Below, piece by piece: positions 8,620-16,250 of a DNA stretch of 50,933 bases (positions are counted from its first letter, which is position 1; each line of letters begins with the position of its first letter). Source of the stretch: an uncultured Flavobacteriaceae bacterium (GTDB lineage Bacteria > Bacteroidota > Bacteroidia > Flavobacteriales > Flavobacteriaceae); the NCBI GenBank assembly GCA_938029725.1, contig CALHGE010000038.1, forward strand, positions 1 through 50,933. Direction: 5' to 3'. The notes beneath the pieces were generated by a model. It saw nothing but the letters and a program-made list of their open reading frames with translations, was not told where the DNA came from and did not search any database. A program made the position numbers and the translations under genes.

Positions 8620-9145
8620 TATTCTCTTTTTTTAAAATACTCAAATATTCTTTTACATCAAAATTAGATTCGTCAAACTTGGTATCGCGCTTAAAAGCAG
8701 CTTCTTTTCGATATTTGCTTCGCGCAAAGCGTCTTACACCTTGTTCGTCTTGAACCAATAAACCAGGAATCGTTACACTATTTTCATTTTCGTCTTTTGC
8801 TACCATGGTAAAGTACGAGGAATTACAATGTCGTTTTTTACCGGTAGTAATGTTTTCCGATTCTACACGAACCCCAACCACCATTGAGGTTCTACCCGTA
8901 TAGTTTATAGATGCTTTTAAGGTTAGTAACTCACCGACTTCTACAGGGCTAAGAAAATCCACACGATTTACAGAAGCGGTCACACAGTATTTTTGGCTAT
9001 GCTTGGAGGAGCAAGCGAAGGCAATTTGATCCATCAAACTTAAAATATGGCCACCGTGTATTTTACCTCCAAAATTGGAGTGGGAGGGAAGCATTAGTTC
9101 TGTGATAGATAGTCTTGACTCTCGTACGGTTTTAAAGTGTTTCAT
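8600..9145 (-). CDS. Acyl-CoA thioesterase, single hotdog domain
   Basis: A cytoplasmic hotdog-fold thioesterase of the YciA/BFIT group that hydrolyses acyl-CoA to free acid and CoA. The family segment NFGGKIHGGHILSLMDQIA is at about residues 24-42, where Asn/Asp and Gly-rich residues form the active site. TASVNRVDFLSPVEVGE follows, the conserved second strand region. The 181-residue length includes a charged C-terminal tail (KYRKEAAFKRDTKFDESNFD) found in some members of the group. Acyl-chain preference cannot be read from the sequence. It lies 2 bp after the small membrane protein gene and is probably the last gene of an rmuC-led operon. Confidence 0.92.
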   Translation of the reverse strand: MKHFKTVRESRLSITELMLPSHSNFGGKIHGGHILSLMDQIAFACSSKHSQKYCVTASVNRVDFLSPVEVGELLTLKASINYTGRTSMVVGVRVESENITTGKKRHCNSSYFTMVAKDENENSVTIPGLLVQDEQGVRRFARSKYRKEAAFKRDTKFDESNFDVKEYLSILKKENIKIELK

Positions 9146-9147
9146 AA

Positions 9148-9513
9148 TCAGTTTCTAACGTGTGGCGACTGTTCTTTGCTTACTTTGGTGATGAAATATT
9201 TAGTATCGCCTAACCAGAAAAAAGTAGCATAGCGCTCTACATAGTCTAGTTTTACGTACTGCCCTTGGTATTCACGTAACTTCTCAATAACTACAGCATC
9301 TTTATCTAAAACAGAAAAGGTGAAAATCTGGGCTCCAGAAATACCCTGGCTGATTTCGCCTTCCCAAGTTTTAACAATGACACCTTTGTGGCTTATTTTA
9401 ATTAATTCTCCAGAGCGCGTGCCTTCGCTATAGGTAACGAAGTATACAAACGCATAGTAAAGCAATAAAGCGACAATAAGGCCAAATACTCCTAATCCAA
9501 ATACTTTTTTCAT
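9148..9513 (-). CDS. Conserved small single-pass membrane protein, unknown function
   Basis: A 121-residue protein with an N-terminal membrane anchor (FGLGVFGLIVALLLYYAFVY, residues 5-24) and a compact, probably beta-rich periplasmic part containing GVIVKTWEGEI and YVKLDYVERYATFFWLGDT. I recognise no catalytic motif. From memory, similar short flavobacterial proteins are sometimes labelled 6-phosphogluconate dehydrogenase in databases. Nothing in this sequence supports that: there is no Rossmann motif and the length is a quarter of Gnd. It sits between rmuC (29 bp upstream) and the thioesterase (2 bp downstream) on the same strand, so it is co-transcribed with them. Confidence 0.85.
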   Translation of the reverse strand: MKKVFGLGVFGLIVALLLYYAFVYFVTYSEGTRSGELIKISHKGVIVKTWEGEISQGISGAQIFTFSVLDKDAVVIEKLREYQGQYVKLDYVERYATFFWLGDTKYFITKVSKEQSPHVRN

Positions 9514-9542
9514 AATTCTAATTTTGGTTCTTCAAAATCTGC

Positions 9543-10880
9543 TTAGTCGTCAGCTAACAAGTCGTCTTCTTGAGCTCTTTTTAGGAGCGATTCAGGAATA
9601 GATTTTTTAGCTTTAGCCCCCATTTTTTTTAACTTCTCAATACTAGTAATAATATTTCCACGGCCTTCTACTAATTTATTCATGGCGCCTTTATACTCAT
9701 TTTTTGCATCATCCATCTTTTTGCCCACGCTCATAAGGTCGCCCACAAAGCCTTCAAATTTGTCATAAAGTGCACCAGCCTGTCTAGCGATTTCAATAGC
9801 ATTTCGTTGCTGCTTTTCGTTATTCCACATCGAATCTATCGTGCGTAAGGTCGCTAGTAGGGTGGATGGAGTAACGATGATGATATTTTGCTCAAACGCT
9901 TTGTTATACAAAGAGTTGTCATTGTTTATGGCAATGGCAAATGCGGGTTCTATAGGAATGAAAAGTAATACGAAATCAGGACTTTCCATTTCATACAAAT
10001 CCTCGTATTTTTTTGCAGATAATTGGTCTACATGCCTTCGGAGGGAATTGATATGGTCTTTAAGGTACTTGGTCTGCAGGTCAGTATCATCAGCATTTAC
10101 ATAACGCTCATAATCCGTTAGGGATACCTTTGAATCGACAATCATCTTTTTGCCATCAGGAAGGTTTATAATCACATCAGGAAGCACTCGAGAGCCATCG
10201 GCTAAAGTGAAACTTTTTTGTACGGTATATTCTCTATCTTTTTCTAATCCTGATTTTTCAAGAACACGCTCTAGAACTAGTTCACCCCAATTTCCTTGCA
10301 TTTTACTATCACCTTTCAAGGCTTTGGTAAGGTTCTCGGCTTCTTGGGTGATTTTGAGGTTTTGGGTTTGAAGGTTTAAAAGTTGCTCTTTTAGCGCAGA
10401 GTGTATGCTGATATTCTCTTTCTGGCTTTCTTCAACCTTTTTCTCAAAGAGTTGAATTTTTTCATTTAGTGGCGTAAGAATATCTTTAATATTCTTTTCA
10501 TTACGCTCGGTAAACTTTAGGCTCTTCTCTTCTAAAATCTTGTTAGCAAGATTTTCAAACTCTTTGGTGAATTTTTCTTGTAGCTTTTCAACCTCTTCTT
10601 TTTGTTCTCTATTTTTTAAATGGAGATTCTCCATATCAGCTTCATAGCGAACGATTTGGTTTCCTAAATGTTCCTTTTCAGTTTGTAGCTGTGCTTTATG
10701 AGCTTCAGTATCTCGCAGACGCTGTTCAAGAACACCTAGGTTATTACTTAGTTGTTGTTGTCTTTCTTCGAGTGCGCTTTGGCTTGATTTAGTTTTTAGA
10801 TTTTGAATATAATTTCCAAGAAAATAACCTAGCGCAAGGCATACCAATCCAACTAAAAGATATATTAAATATTCGTTCAT
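9543..10880 (-). CDS. rmuC: RmuC-family DNA recombination protein
   Basis: RmuC proteins limit inversions at short inverted repeats and contain a PD-(D/E)XK-like nuclease-related fold. This 445-residue protein has an N-terminal membrane anchor (YLIYLLVGLVCLALGYFLGN, residues 4-23), a long coiled coil at about 30-180 rich in Glu, Gln and Lys, and the RmuC core with GNWGELVLERVLEKSGLEK, LPDVIINLPDGKKMIVDSKV and PDFVLLFIPIEPAFA. A basic C-terminal tail follows. Length and order are typical. It is the first gene of a three-gene minus-strand run. A 137-bp gap separates it from the BtuD-like gene, so the two runs are probably independent. Confidence 0.96.
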   Translation of the reverse strand: MNEYLIYLLVGLVCLALGYFLGNYIQNLKTKSSQSALEERQQQLSNNLGVLEQRLRDTEAHKAQLQTEKEHLGNQIVRYEADMENLHLKNREQKEEVEKLQEKFTKEFENLANKILEEKSLKFTERNEKNIKDILTPLNEKIQLFEKKVEESQKENISIHSALKEQLLNLQTQNLKITQEAENLTKALKGDSKMQGNWGELVLERVLEKSGLEKDREYTVQKSFTLADGSRVLPDVIINLPDGKKMIVDSKVSLTDYERYVNADDTDLQTKYLKDHINSLRRHVDQLSAKKYEDLYEMESPDFVLLFIPIEPAFAIAINNDNSLYNKAFEQNIIIVTPSTLLATLRTIDSMWNNEKQQRNAIEIARQAGALYDKFEGFVGDLMSVGKKMDDAKNEYKGAMNKLVEGRGNIITSIEKLKKMGAKAKKSIPESLLKRAQEDDLLADD

Positions 10881-11017
10881 TTGTATTCAAAAGTGAGTAA
10901 GTAAAGATACAAGTTTGGGGTATACTTACAATTAAAGGAAAGCCTAGATTTTTGAGAAACTCATCAGCACAGCAATAAGTAGATGAGCGTATTCATATTA
11001 CAAAGCACTAATGTGTT

Positions 11018-11833
11018 TTATTTAGAAATACGGAAAGTGCCCGTATCCGCATCAAAAGATACCGTGTCGGAAGGAAATAAATTGTCAAATGCCCCCTGCT
11101 TAATTAGTTGACTGGGCTTTCCGAACGAACTATCGGTTTCTTTTAAGACTAGCATTTGATCACTGAGTTGAATCACCATTTCTATTTCATGGCTCGTAAA
11201 TAGAATTGTTTTCTTAGTTTTTTCTGTTATTGATTTGAGTAATTTTAAAATTTGCACCTTGTGATATAAGTCCAAATGGGTGGTAGGTTCATCCAATAAA
11301 ATGATCGACGTATCTTGCGCTAGGGCACGGGCAATGAGTACACGTTGCAGCTGACCATCACTTAATTCATAACATTTTTTATGGACTAAATCTTCAAGTT
11401 GAAGCATTTGAATTACCTCCGAAATTTTTGATTTATCGTGTTTATTCAAAGTGCCGATCCAATTTGTATAGGGCTGTCTTCCTAAAGCGATTAATTCTAG
11501 AACCCGTAAGTTTTTAGAGGCAATTGCTTCGGTTAGAACGATGCTAATTTCTGATGCTAGCGCGCTGTTGTCTAATATGTTTAGAGCGTTGTTATTTATT
11601 AGAATACTTCCTGATAGTGGAGTTTGTATTTTACCTAATGTGCGCAGTAGGGTTGATTTTCCAATACCGTTGACACCAACAATACCTATTAATTCTCCTG
11701 AATGTGAATTAAAATTAATGTCACTGGCAACCCTAAGATTTTTATACCCAATAGAAAGGTCTTTTGCTGCTATGGTGATATGTTGGCTATTCGAACTCAA
11801 AATAACATCCTTCTTTTTCTTGTTAAGAGCCAT
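11018..11833 (-). CDS. btuD: ABC importer ATPase, BtuD/FecE-like (cobalamin uptake)
   Basis: ATPase subunit of a type II importer. Walker A GVNGIGKSTLL is at about residues 53-63, the Q-loop region around IVLTEA, the signature LSDGQLQRVLIARA at about 157-170, Walker B IILLDEPTTHLD at about 177-188 and the H-loop FTSHE at about 213-217. All are intact. The ATG start at 11833 overlaps the permease gene by 37 bp. A TTG at 11800 overlaps the permease stop as TTGA and would give 260 residues; the upstream gene also uses TTG, so this is a real alternative. Assignment to B12 rather than iron-siderophore comes from the adjacent cobalamin riboswitch and BtuB. The gene symbol is by context. Confidence 0.85.
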   Translation of the reverse strand: MALNKKKKDVILSSNSQHITIAAKDLSIGYKNLRVASDINFNSHSGELIGIVGVNGIGKSTLLRTLGKIQTPLSGSILINNNALNILDNSALASEISIVLTEAIASKNLRVLELIALGRQPYTNWIGTLNKHDKSKISEVIQMLQLEDLVHKKCYELSDGQLQRVLIARALAQDTSIILLDEPTTHLDLYHKVQILKLLKSITEKTKKTILFTSHEIEMVIQLSDQMLVLKETDSSFGKPSQLIKQGAFDNLFPSDTVSFDADTGTFRISK

Positions 11834-12828
11834 ATTACCACCGGAGCACCTATAATACTTGTTATGGCATTTATAGGAAGCACGTTTGCCGAACTGGGCA
11901 ATTGTGCTACAGTATCACATAGCAACATTAAAATAGCGCCGTATAATAGTACAGCGGGTACTAGAATTTTATGGTCTGTGGTATTAAAAATTTGACGCGT
12001 AAGATGGGGCACAGCAAGACCCACAAAAGCAATCGGACCAGCAAATGCGGTGACACTTCCGGCAAGTAAAGCCGTGGCTACGATAATGATATATCTTGAT
12101 TTTTTGAGCTGTACTCCTAGACTCTGGGCATAATTTTCTCCAAGGAGTAATGAATTTAAGGCTTTTATAGAAGCGATGCTAAGAAGTATTCCTATCAAAA
12201 CTATTCCTGCCAACAAACTAAGTTGCGACCAAGATAAATCGCCTAGACTGCCAAATGACCAATATACATAGCGTTGTAATTCTTCAGAGCTGGTGAAGTA
12301 GGAGAGTATACTGACAATAGCCGCGGTAATACTTCCAAACATTAAGCCAATGATTAATAAGGCCATGGTGTCTTTTACTCTAGAGGCGACAGTTAAGACC
12401 GCTAGTAAAACTAAAAAACTTCCTAAACTTGCCCCGATCGCAAGTGAAAAACTAGGGATACGTTCGAAACTTACAAATCCTGAAAAAATAGAAGCACCCA
12501 TGATTAGAAGTGCAGCACCTAAGCTCGCGCCAGAGCTAATACCTAATACAAATGGCCCTGCGAGTGGGTTTCGAAATAAGGTTTGCATTAATAAGCCACT
12601 TAAAGATAATGCTCCGCCTGCTAAGATAGCCGTGAAGGCTTTAGGTATTCTATAGTTCCAAAGAATATAATGCCAAGATTCGTTTTTAATGCTTCCTAAG
12701 AAGAGCTCGCCCAAGGTATTTTTAAAGGGAATAGAAACTGAACCCAAACTTATATTCAAGACAAAACATAGCACCAAAACCAGTAGTAATAGTAAAAATG
12801 AAATGCGGTATTTGCTAAGTTTTTCCAA
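11797..12828 (-). CDS. btuC: ABC importer permease, BtuC/FecCD family, TTG start
   Basis: Inner-membrane permease of 343 residues with about ten hydrophobic helices. It includes the FecCD signature regions ILAGGALSLSGLLMQTLFRN at about 61-80 and GPFVLGISSGASLGAALL at about 85-102, and the C-terminal block GPIAFVGLAVPHLTRQ. The codon at 12826-12828 is TTG, one base after the TAA of the binding-protein gene, and no ATG precedes the first helix, so a coupled TTG start is the best reading. With BtuF- and BtuD-like genes it forms a complete importer. FecCD permeases also move haem and siderophores. B12 is inferred from the riboswitch-BtuB neighbours. Confidence 0.87.
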   Translation of the reverse strand: MEKLSKYRISFLLLLLVLVLCFVLNISLGSVSIPFKNTLGELFLGSIKNESWHYILWNYRIPKAFTAILAGGALSLSGLLMQTLFRNPLAGPFVLGISSGASLGAALLIMGASIFSGFVSFERIPSFSLAIGASLGSFLVLLAVLTVASRVKDTMALLIIGLMFGSITAAIVSILSYFTSSEELQRYVYWSFGSLGDLSWSQLSLLAGIVLIGILLSIASIKALNSLLLGENYAQSLGVQLKKSRYIIIVATALLAGSVTAFAGPIAFVGLAVPHLTRQIFNTTDHKILVPAVLLYGAILMLLCDTVAQLPSSANVLPINAITSIIGAPVVIWLLTRKRRMLF

Positions 12829-12829
12829 A

Positions 12830-13993
12830 TTATTCTAAAGGCTTAAAAAATACACTTTGATGCGCTGGCAAAAGCTCAGGATGAAAAATATAGATCAGGT
12901 CTTTCAAAACCAAATCAGGTCTTTGTGGTGCGAGCTCGTAATAGAGCAAACCACCCGTGACGCCTTTGGTGTTCGAAAATGTGAATATTTTTTTATTTTG
13001 AAAAGCATCAAATTGTTGGTAATGCTCGCTCGCTTCTGACATACTTTGGTATGCCGTAAATTGCGCGGGGCCAATCCAAAAATCTGCAGTTTTACTTTTT
13101 TCAAGAACAACTTCCCAGCTTAGAGAAAGACTCCCAGTTTCTGGGCTGTCTTTCCAAAGATAATTAGCATTGGCATCTTCCAAGAATTGCGCCCCCCAAC
13201 TTTTTCCGGCAGGCAAGTACCAAACATCTTTATACATGGCTCCACTCATAACCGTAGGTTTTCGAGCCGCCGTTTTTGCTAATGTTTTTGCTGCTACGTA
13301 TGCCGTATTAATTTCTCTAAAAATACTGTCAGCCATCGCTTCTTTTTTGAAAAAGGGAGCGAAAAATTTTATCCATTCGGCTTTACCTAAAGGGCTTTGT
13401 TCTGTCCAATCGCCATTATAAACCACAGGTATATTTGAACGTTGAATCGTCTCATAGGTTTTGTTTTGATTGTTAATGCTAAAACCGATAACGACATCTG
13501 GGTTCATCTCTAAAACCATTTCTGTGTTTATCGATTCGTTGTTGCCGAGTTCTTTTATGAAACCATTCGCGATACGTTTTCTAGTTTTTACTGAAGAAAT
13601 ATATTTGGTGTCAGGAAAGCCAATGAGCCTGTCTTCTACTCCTAAGGCCTCAAGAGCAGGAATATGGGTGGTCGAAGTAACCACTATTTTTTCTACAGGA
13701 ATAGCAATGATAGCATCGTACTCATCTTTGTTCAAATGAATATGTTCTATTTTTTCTCTTGGAATAAGTGCATAGGTAAAAGTTGCCTCAGCGTCAGGCC
13801 ACGGAGAAGTGATTTTTATAATGGTTATTGCGTCAGACGATTTCTCGATCGTAAAACCTTTGGCAAATCGTATTTCTTTCTTTTTTAAAGTAGCAATATT
13901 TTCAAACTTTTCTTTTTTCTCTTGTTTACAAGAAACCAATAGAACTGTGATAAGAAAGTATAAGACACTTTTAGGATGTAATGAAATCTGCAT
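12830..13993 (-). CDS. btuF: Periplasmic substrate-binding lipoprotein, BtuF-like
   Basis: Two-lobed helical-backbone binding protein (class III) with a lipoprotein signal: hydrophobic VLYFLITVLLVSC at residues 10-22, lipobox VLLVSC, then KQEKKEK. The N-lobe shows IVVTSTTHIPALEALGVEDR and LIGFPDTKYI, followed by EMVLEMNPDVVIGF, the usual BtuF/FhuD linker motif. The C-lobe includes WLPAGKSWGAQFLEDANANY and the final DLIYIFHPE. The 387-residue length is longer than E. coli BtuF but normal for Bacteroidota FecB-type proteins. It is the first gene of btuF-C-D, divergent from the riboswitch-btuB unit. Whether it binds B12 is inference from context. Confidence 0.87.
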   Translation of the reverse strand: MQISLHPKSVLYFLITVLLVSCKQEKKEKFENIATLKKKEIRFAKGFTIEKSSDAITIIKITSPWPDAEATFTYALIPREKIEHIHLNKDEYDAIIAIPVEKIVVTSTTHIPALEALGVEDRLIGFPDTKYISSVKTRKRIANGFIKELGNNESINTEMVLEMNPDVVIGFSINNQNKTYETIQRSNIPVVYNGDWTEQSPLGKAEWIKFFAPFFKKEAMADSIFREINTAYVAAKTLAKTAARKPTVMSGAMYKDVWYLPAGKSWGAQFLEDANANYLWKDSPETGSLSLSWEVVLEKSKTADFWIGPAQFTAYQSMSEASEHYQQFDAFQNKKIFTFSNTKGVTGGLLYYELAPQRPDLVLKDLIYIFHPELLPAHQSVFFKPLE

Positions 13994-13997
13994 TTTT

Positions 13998-14005
13998 CAA
14001 AAGTA
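13998..14005 (-). promoter_or_regulatory. Possible -7 element for btuF
   Basis: On the minus strand this reads TACTTTTG, a match to the Bacteroidota -7 consensus TAnnTTTG. There is no TTG at the expected distance. It lies only four bases upstream of the annotated ATG, so transcription from here would be leaderless or the true start would lie further in. Weak evidence only. Confidence 0.3.
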
Positions 14006-14157
14006 GTATTATTTAATCTTTGTGGTCTAACTAAAAGTCAAAAGCATTTATAATAGTAAGATTTACGCAATTCTCACTTTACGACCGGAGTAAGATTGAG
14101 GAAATCTTGCCAAAATGTAAAAGGGCGAAACAAAATGTTTACTTTCGTACTGAATTT

Positions 14158-14371
14158 TGGTTTTCATTGCCTTTAAGGTGATGAGATTAAAAGGGAATCT
14201 GGTGCGAAGCCAGAGCTGTTCCCGCAACTGTAAGCATGTGCTGAACCCGTTTCAGTATCTTTTCAGAAATGAAAAGTTGTTATATACTGCACTACCACTG
14301 GTCGAATAATAAAGGCTGGGAAGGTGATATAGCGAATTGCAAGTCAGGAGACCTGCCTTTGTTCATAACCA
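14158..14371 (+). ncRNA. Cobalamin (AdoCbl-type) riboswitch
   Basis: The conserved B12-riboswitch blocks occur in order: AAAAGGGAATCTGGTGCGA at about 14187-14205, GCCAGAGCTGTTCCCGCAA up to about 14227 with the following CTGTAAGC, then CACTGG at about 14295, GGCTGGGAAGGTGATATAGC at about 14312-14331 and the B12-box partner AAGTCAGGAGACCTGCC at about 14341-14357. Terminal bases GGTT (about 14159) and AACC (about 14371) can close P1. The aptamer faces btuB. Binding of adenosylcobalamin is expected to lower expression of the downstream receptor and lipoprotein. Confidence 0.96.
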
Positions 14372-14379
14372 AAATCGAT

Positions 14380-14404
14380 AGACTTTCGGGTAAAAGGTCT
14401 TTTG
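14380..14404 (+). promoter_or_regulatory. Candidate expression-platform hairpin before btuB
   Basis: Seven-base-pair stem (agacttt/aaggtct, one G-U pair, arms 14380-14386 and 14394-14400) followed by TTTT, ending five bases before the btuB ATG. It could serve as a weak terminator or mask the translation start in the B12-bound state. Which of these applies cannot be decided from sequence. Confidence 0.4.
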
Positions 14405-14408
14405 TGGT

Positions 14409-16247
14409 ATGAGAAATATAATCCTTTTTTCACTAACTCTAATGGTAGTGAATAGTATTTTTGGGCAAGGTGATACTATCATTGTATTGCAAGAAGTGGT
14501 GCTATCTGATAGCAAACTGCAAAACTTTGCTGGTGGTATAAAAGTGAGGCAGCTTAGCGATTCTGTGTTGCAGCGAAATACAGGCATGCTTACCGATAAC
14601 CTGCAGTATAATACCCCTATTTATTTCAAACAAAATGGCTATGGCATGGTTTCATCGGCAAGCTTTCGAGGAACTTCCGCACAACAGACAGCTGTAGTTT
14701 GGAACGGTGTCAATATCAATTCACAACTCACAGGCCAGACAGATTTTAATACGGTAATGGCCCAAAACTTGAGTGAAATTGCTGTGCGAAGCGGTGGAGG
14801 TAGCACACAATATGGCACTGGCGCCATTGGTGGAAGCGTTCATTTGAATCAAGATTTATCTTTTGATAGTCCTTTTCAAAACACACTTGGTGTTGGGTAT
14901 GGTAGTTTTGATACCCGTAGTATCGGGTATACTTCTGAATGGGGAACAAAAAAAACAGCGTATACTATTGGTGTTAGTCATTTTAGTTCTACCAACGACT
15001 TTAAATATTTAGGAACAGATAGAAGAAACGAAAATGGTGCATTTACCAATCAAAATTTTGATATTGCCGTAGGTCAATTACTGTCAGGATCAAATCTGCT
15101 TAAGGCATATCACAATACGTTTTTTGGAAATCGCGATTTTTCAGCAAGCTTGACTGCACCTTCAGACGATAACTACCGCGATTTAAGTACCCGTTCCTTG
15201 TTGGAGTGGACAAATTTTAAAACAAACTATATACAGCGCGTAAAAGCAGCTTACCTATCGGAGCGTTATCGGTATTACCCGAATAAAGAAAGAGATGACT
15301 TTAGTTTCGGAAAATCAGGAAGCTTCTTATTGAACTATGATTATTTATACCGCTACAACAAATGGAAGCTAAACGCAATTCTAGAAGCGAATACCGTGAA
15401 TGCAGAAGGTTCATCCATCCGTAAAGAAAATCGAAATCGTTTGGCAGGTATTCTTTTAATTTCTCACAAACCCTCTGAAAAATTTGGGTACGGAATAGAT
15501 GTCAGAAAAGATTGGGTGAGTGATTTTGAGAGCCCCTTTGTTTTTTCCGTAGACCTTAAATATCAACCTACGGAAAGCTATGCGCTCAGTTTGAACGCTT
15601 CGAAAAACTTTAGAATTCCTACGTTTAATGATTTGTATTGGGAGGGTGCAGGAGCAGTAGGAAACCTTGAGTTGCTTCCGGAAACTTCCCTGCAAGCCGA
15701 AATTGGACAAACGCTAAAAACTAAGAACTATAGTTTATCCTTAAACGGGTTTTATATCGCTACAAATGATTTGATTCAATGGCGACCAGATATTTCGGGT
15801 ACTTGGTCTCCTATCAATGTAAAAGCGGCTACTCAATATGGTTTAGAATTAGAATCCGAAATCCGTATGAAATCTGGAGAACACCAATGGCAATGGAAAA
15901 ATGGTTATGGGTATACGAAAGCCATAGCTAACGAAAGTAAGAACCAATTGGTGTATGTGCCGTTGCATAGGTTTACCTCTAATTTGGTATATACGTACAA
16001 AAGATGGGGGTCTTTTATGCAAGGGCTACATAACGGAGAAGTTTTTACCACAACTGATAATAACCAAGATCTTGATAATTATTTAGTTCTTAATGCTGGT
16101 CTGAACTATAGTTTTCCTAAAAAAATTGGTATTGAAACGGAAGTACAAGTGGTACTTAACAATCTATTAAACGAAAATTACCAAAATGTGGCATTTCGAC
16201 CGATGCCGAACAGAAATATTCACCTGAACCTTAATTTTAAATTTTAA
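14409..16247 (+). CDS. btuB: TonB-dependent vitamin B12 receptor
   Basis: Outer-membrane 22-strand beta-barrel receptor that takes up cobalamin with TonB/ExbBD energy. The 612 residues match the BtuB size. The signal peptide is residues 1-20 (ending NSIFGQ), a TonB-box-like LQEVVLSDS follows at about 27-35, and the plug domain runs from about 40 to 160 with FRGTSAQQTAVVWNGVNINS and GGGSTQYGTGAIGGSVHL. The barrel ends in the terminal phenylalanine (LNLNFKF) typical of BAM substrates. The cobalamin riboswitch directly upstream makes B12 or a corrinoid precursor the near-certain substrate. The next gene starts three bases after its stop, so the two are one transcript. Confidence 0.95.
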   Translation: MRNIILFSLTLMVVNSIFGQGDTIIVLQEVVLSDSKLQNFAGGIKVRQLSDSVLQRNTGMLTDNLQYNTPIYFKQNGYGMVSSASFRGTSAQQTAVVWNGVNINSQLTGQTDFNTVMAQNLSEIAVRSGGGSTQYGTGAIGGSVHLNQDLSFDSPFQNTLGVGYGSFDTRSIGYTSEWGTKKTAYTIGVSHFSSTNDFKYLGTDRRNENGAFTNQNFDIAVGQLLSGSNLLKAYHNTFFGNRDFSASLTAPSDDNYRDLSTRSLLEWTNFKTNYIQRVKAAYLSERYRYYPNKERDDFSFGKSGSFLLNYDYLYRYNKWKLNAILEANTVNAEGSSIRKENRNRLAGILLISHKPSEKFGYGIDVRKDWVSDFESPFVFSVDLKYQPTESYALSLNASKNFRIPTFNDLYWEGAGAVGNLELLPETSLQAEIGQTLKTKNYSLSLNGFYIATNDLIQWRPDISGTWSPINVKAATQYGLELESEIRMKSGEHQWQWKNGYGYTKAIANESKNQLVYVPLHRFTSNLVYTYKRWGSFMQGLHNGEVFTTTDNNQDLDNYLVLNAGLNYSFPKKIGIETEVQVVLNNLLNENYQNVAFRPMPNRNIHLNLNFKF

Positions 16248-16250
16248 AAA

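Noticed and set aside
9148..9513. 6-phosphogluconate dehydrogenase label for the small membrane protein
   Set aside because: There is no nucleotide-binding motif, the length is far too short, and a complete gnd is present at 4452-5861.
12350..12655. ORFs opposite the BtuC and BtuF genes (also 13170-13421, 13470-13739)
   Set aside because: They are shadows of conserved transport genes with no independent signal peptide, motif or spacing.
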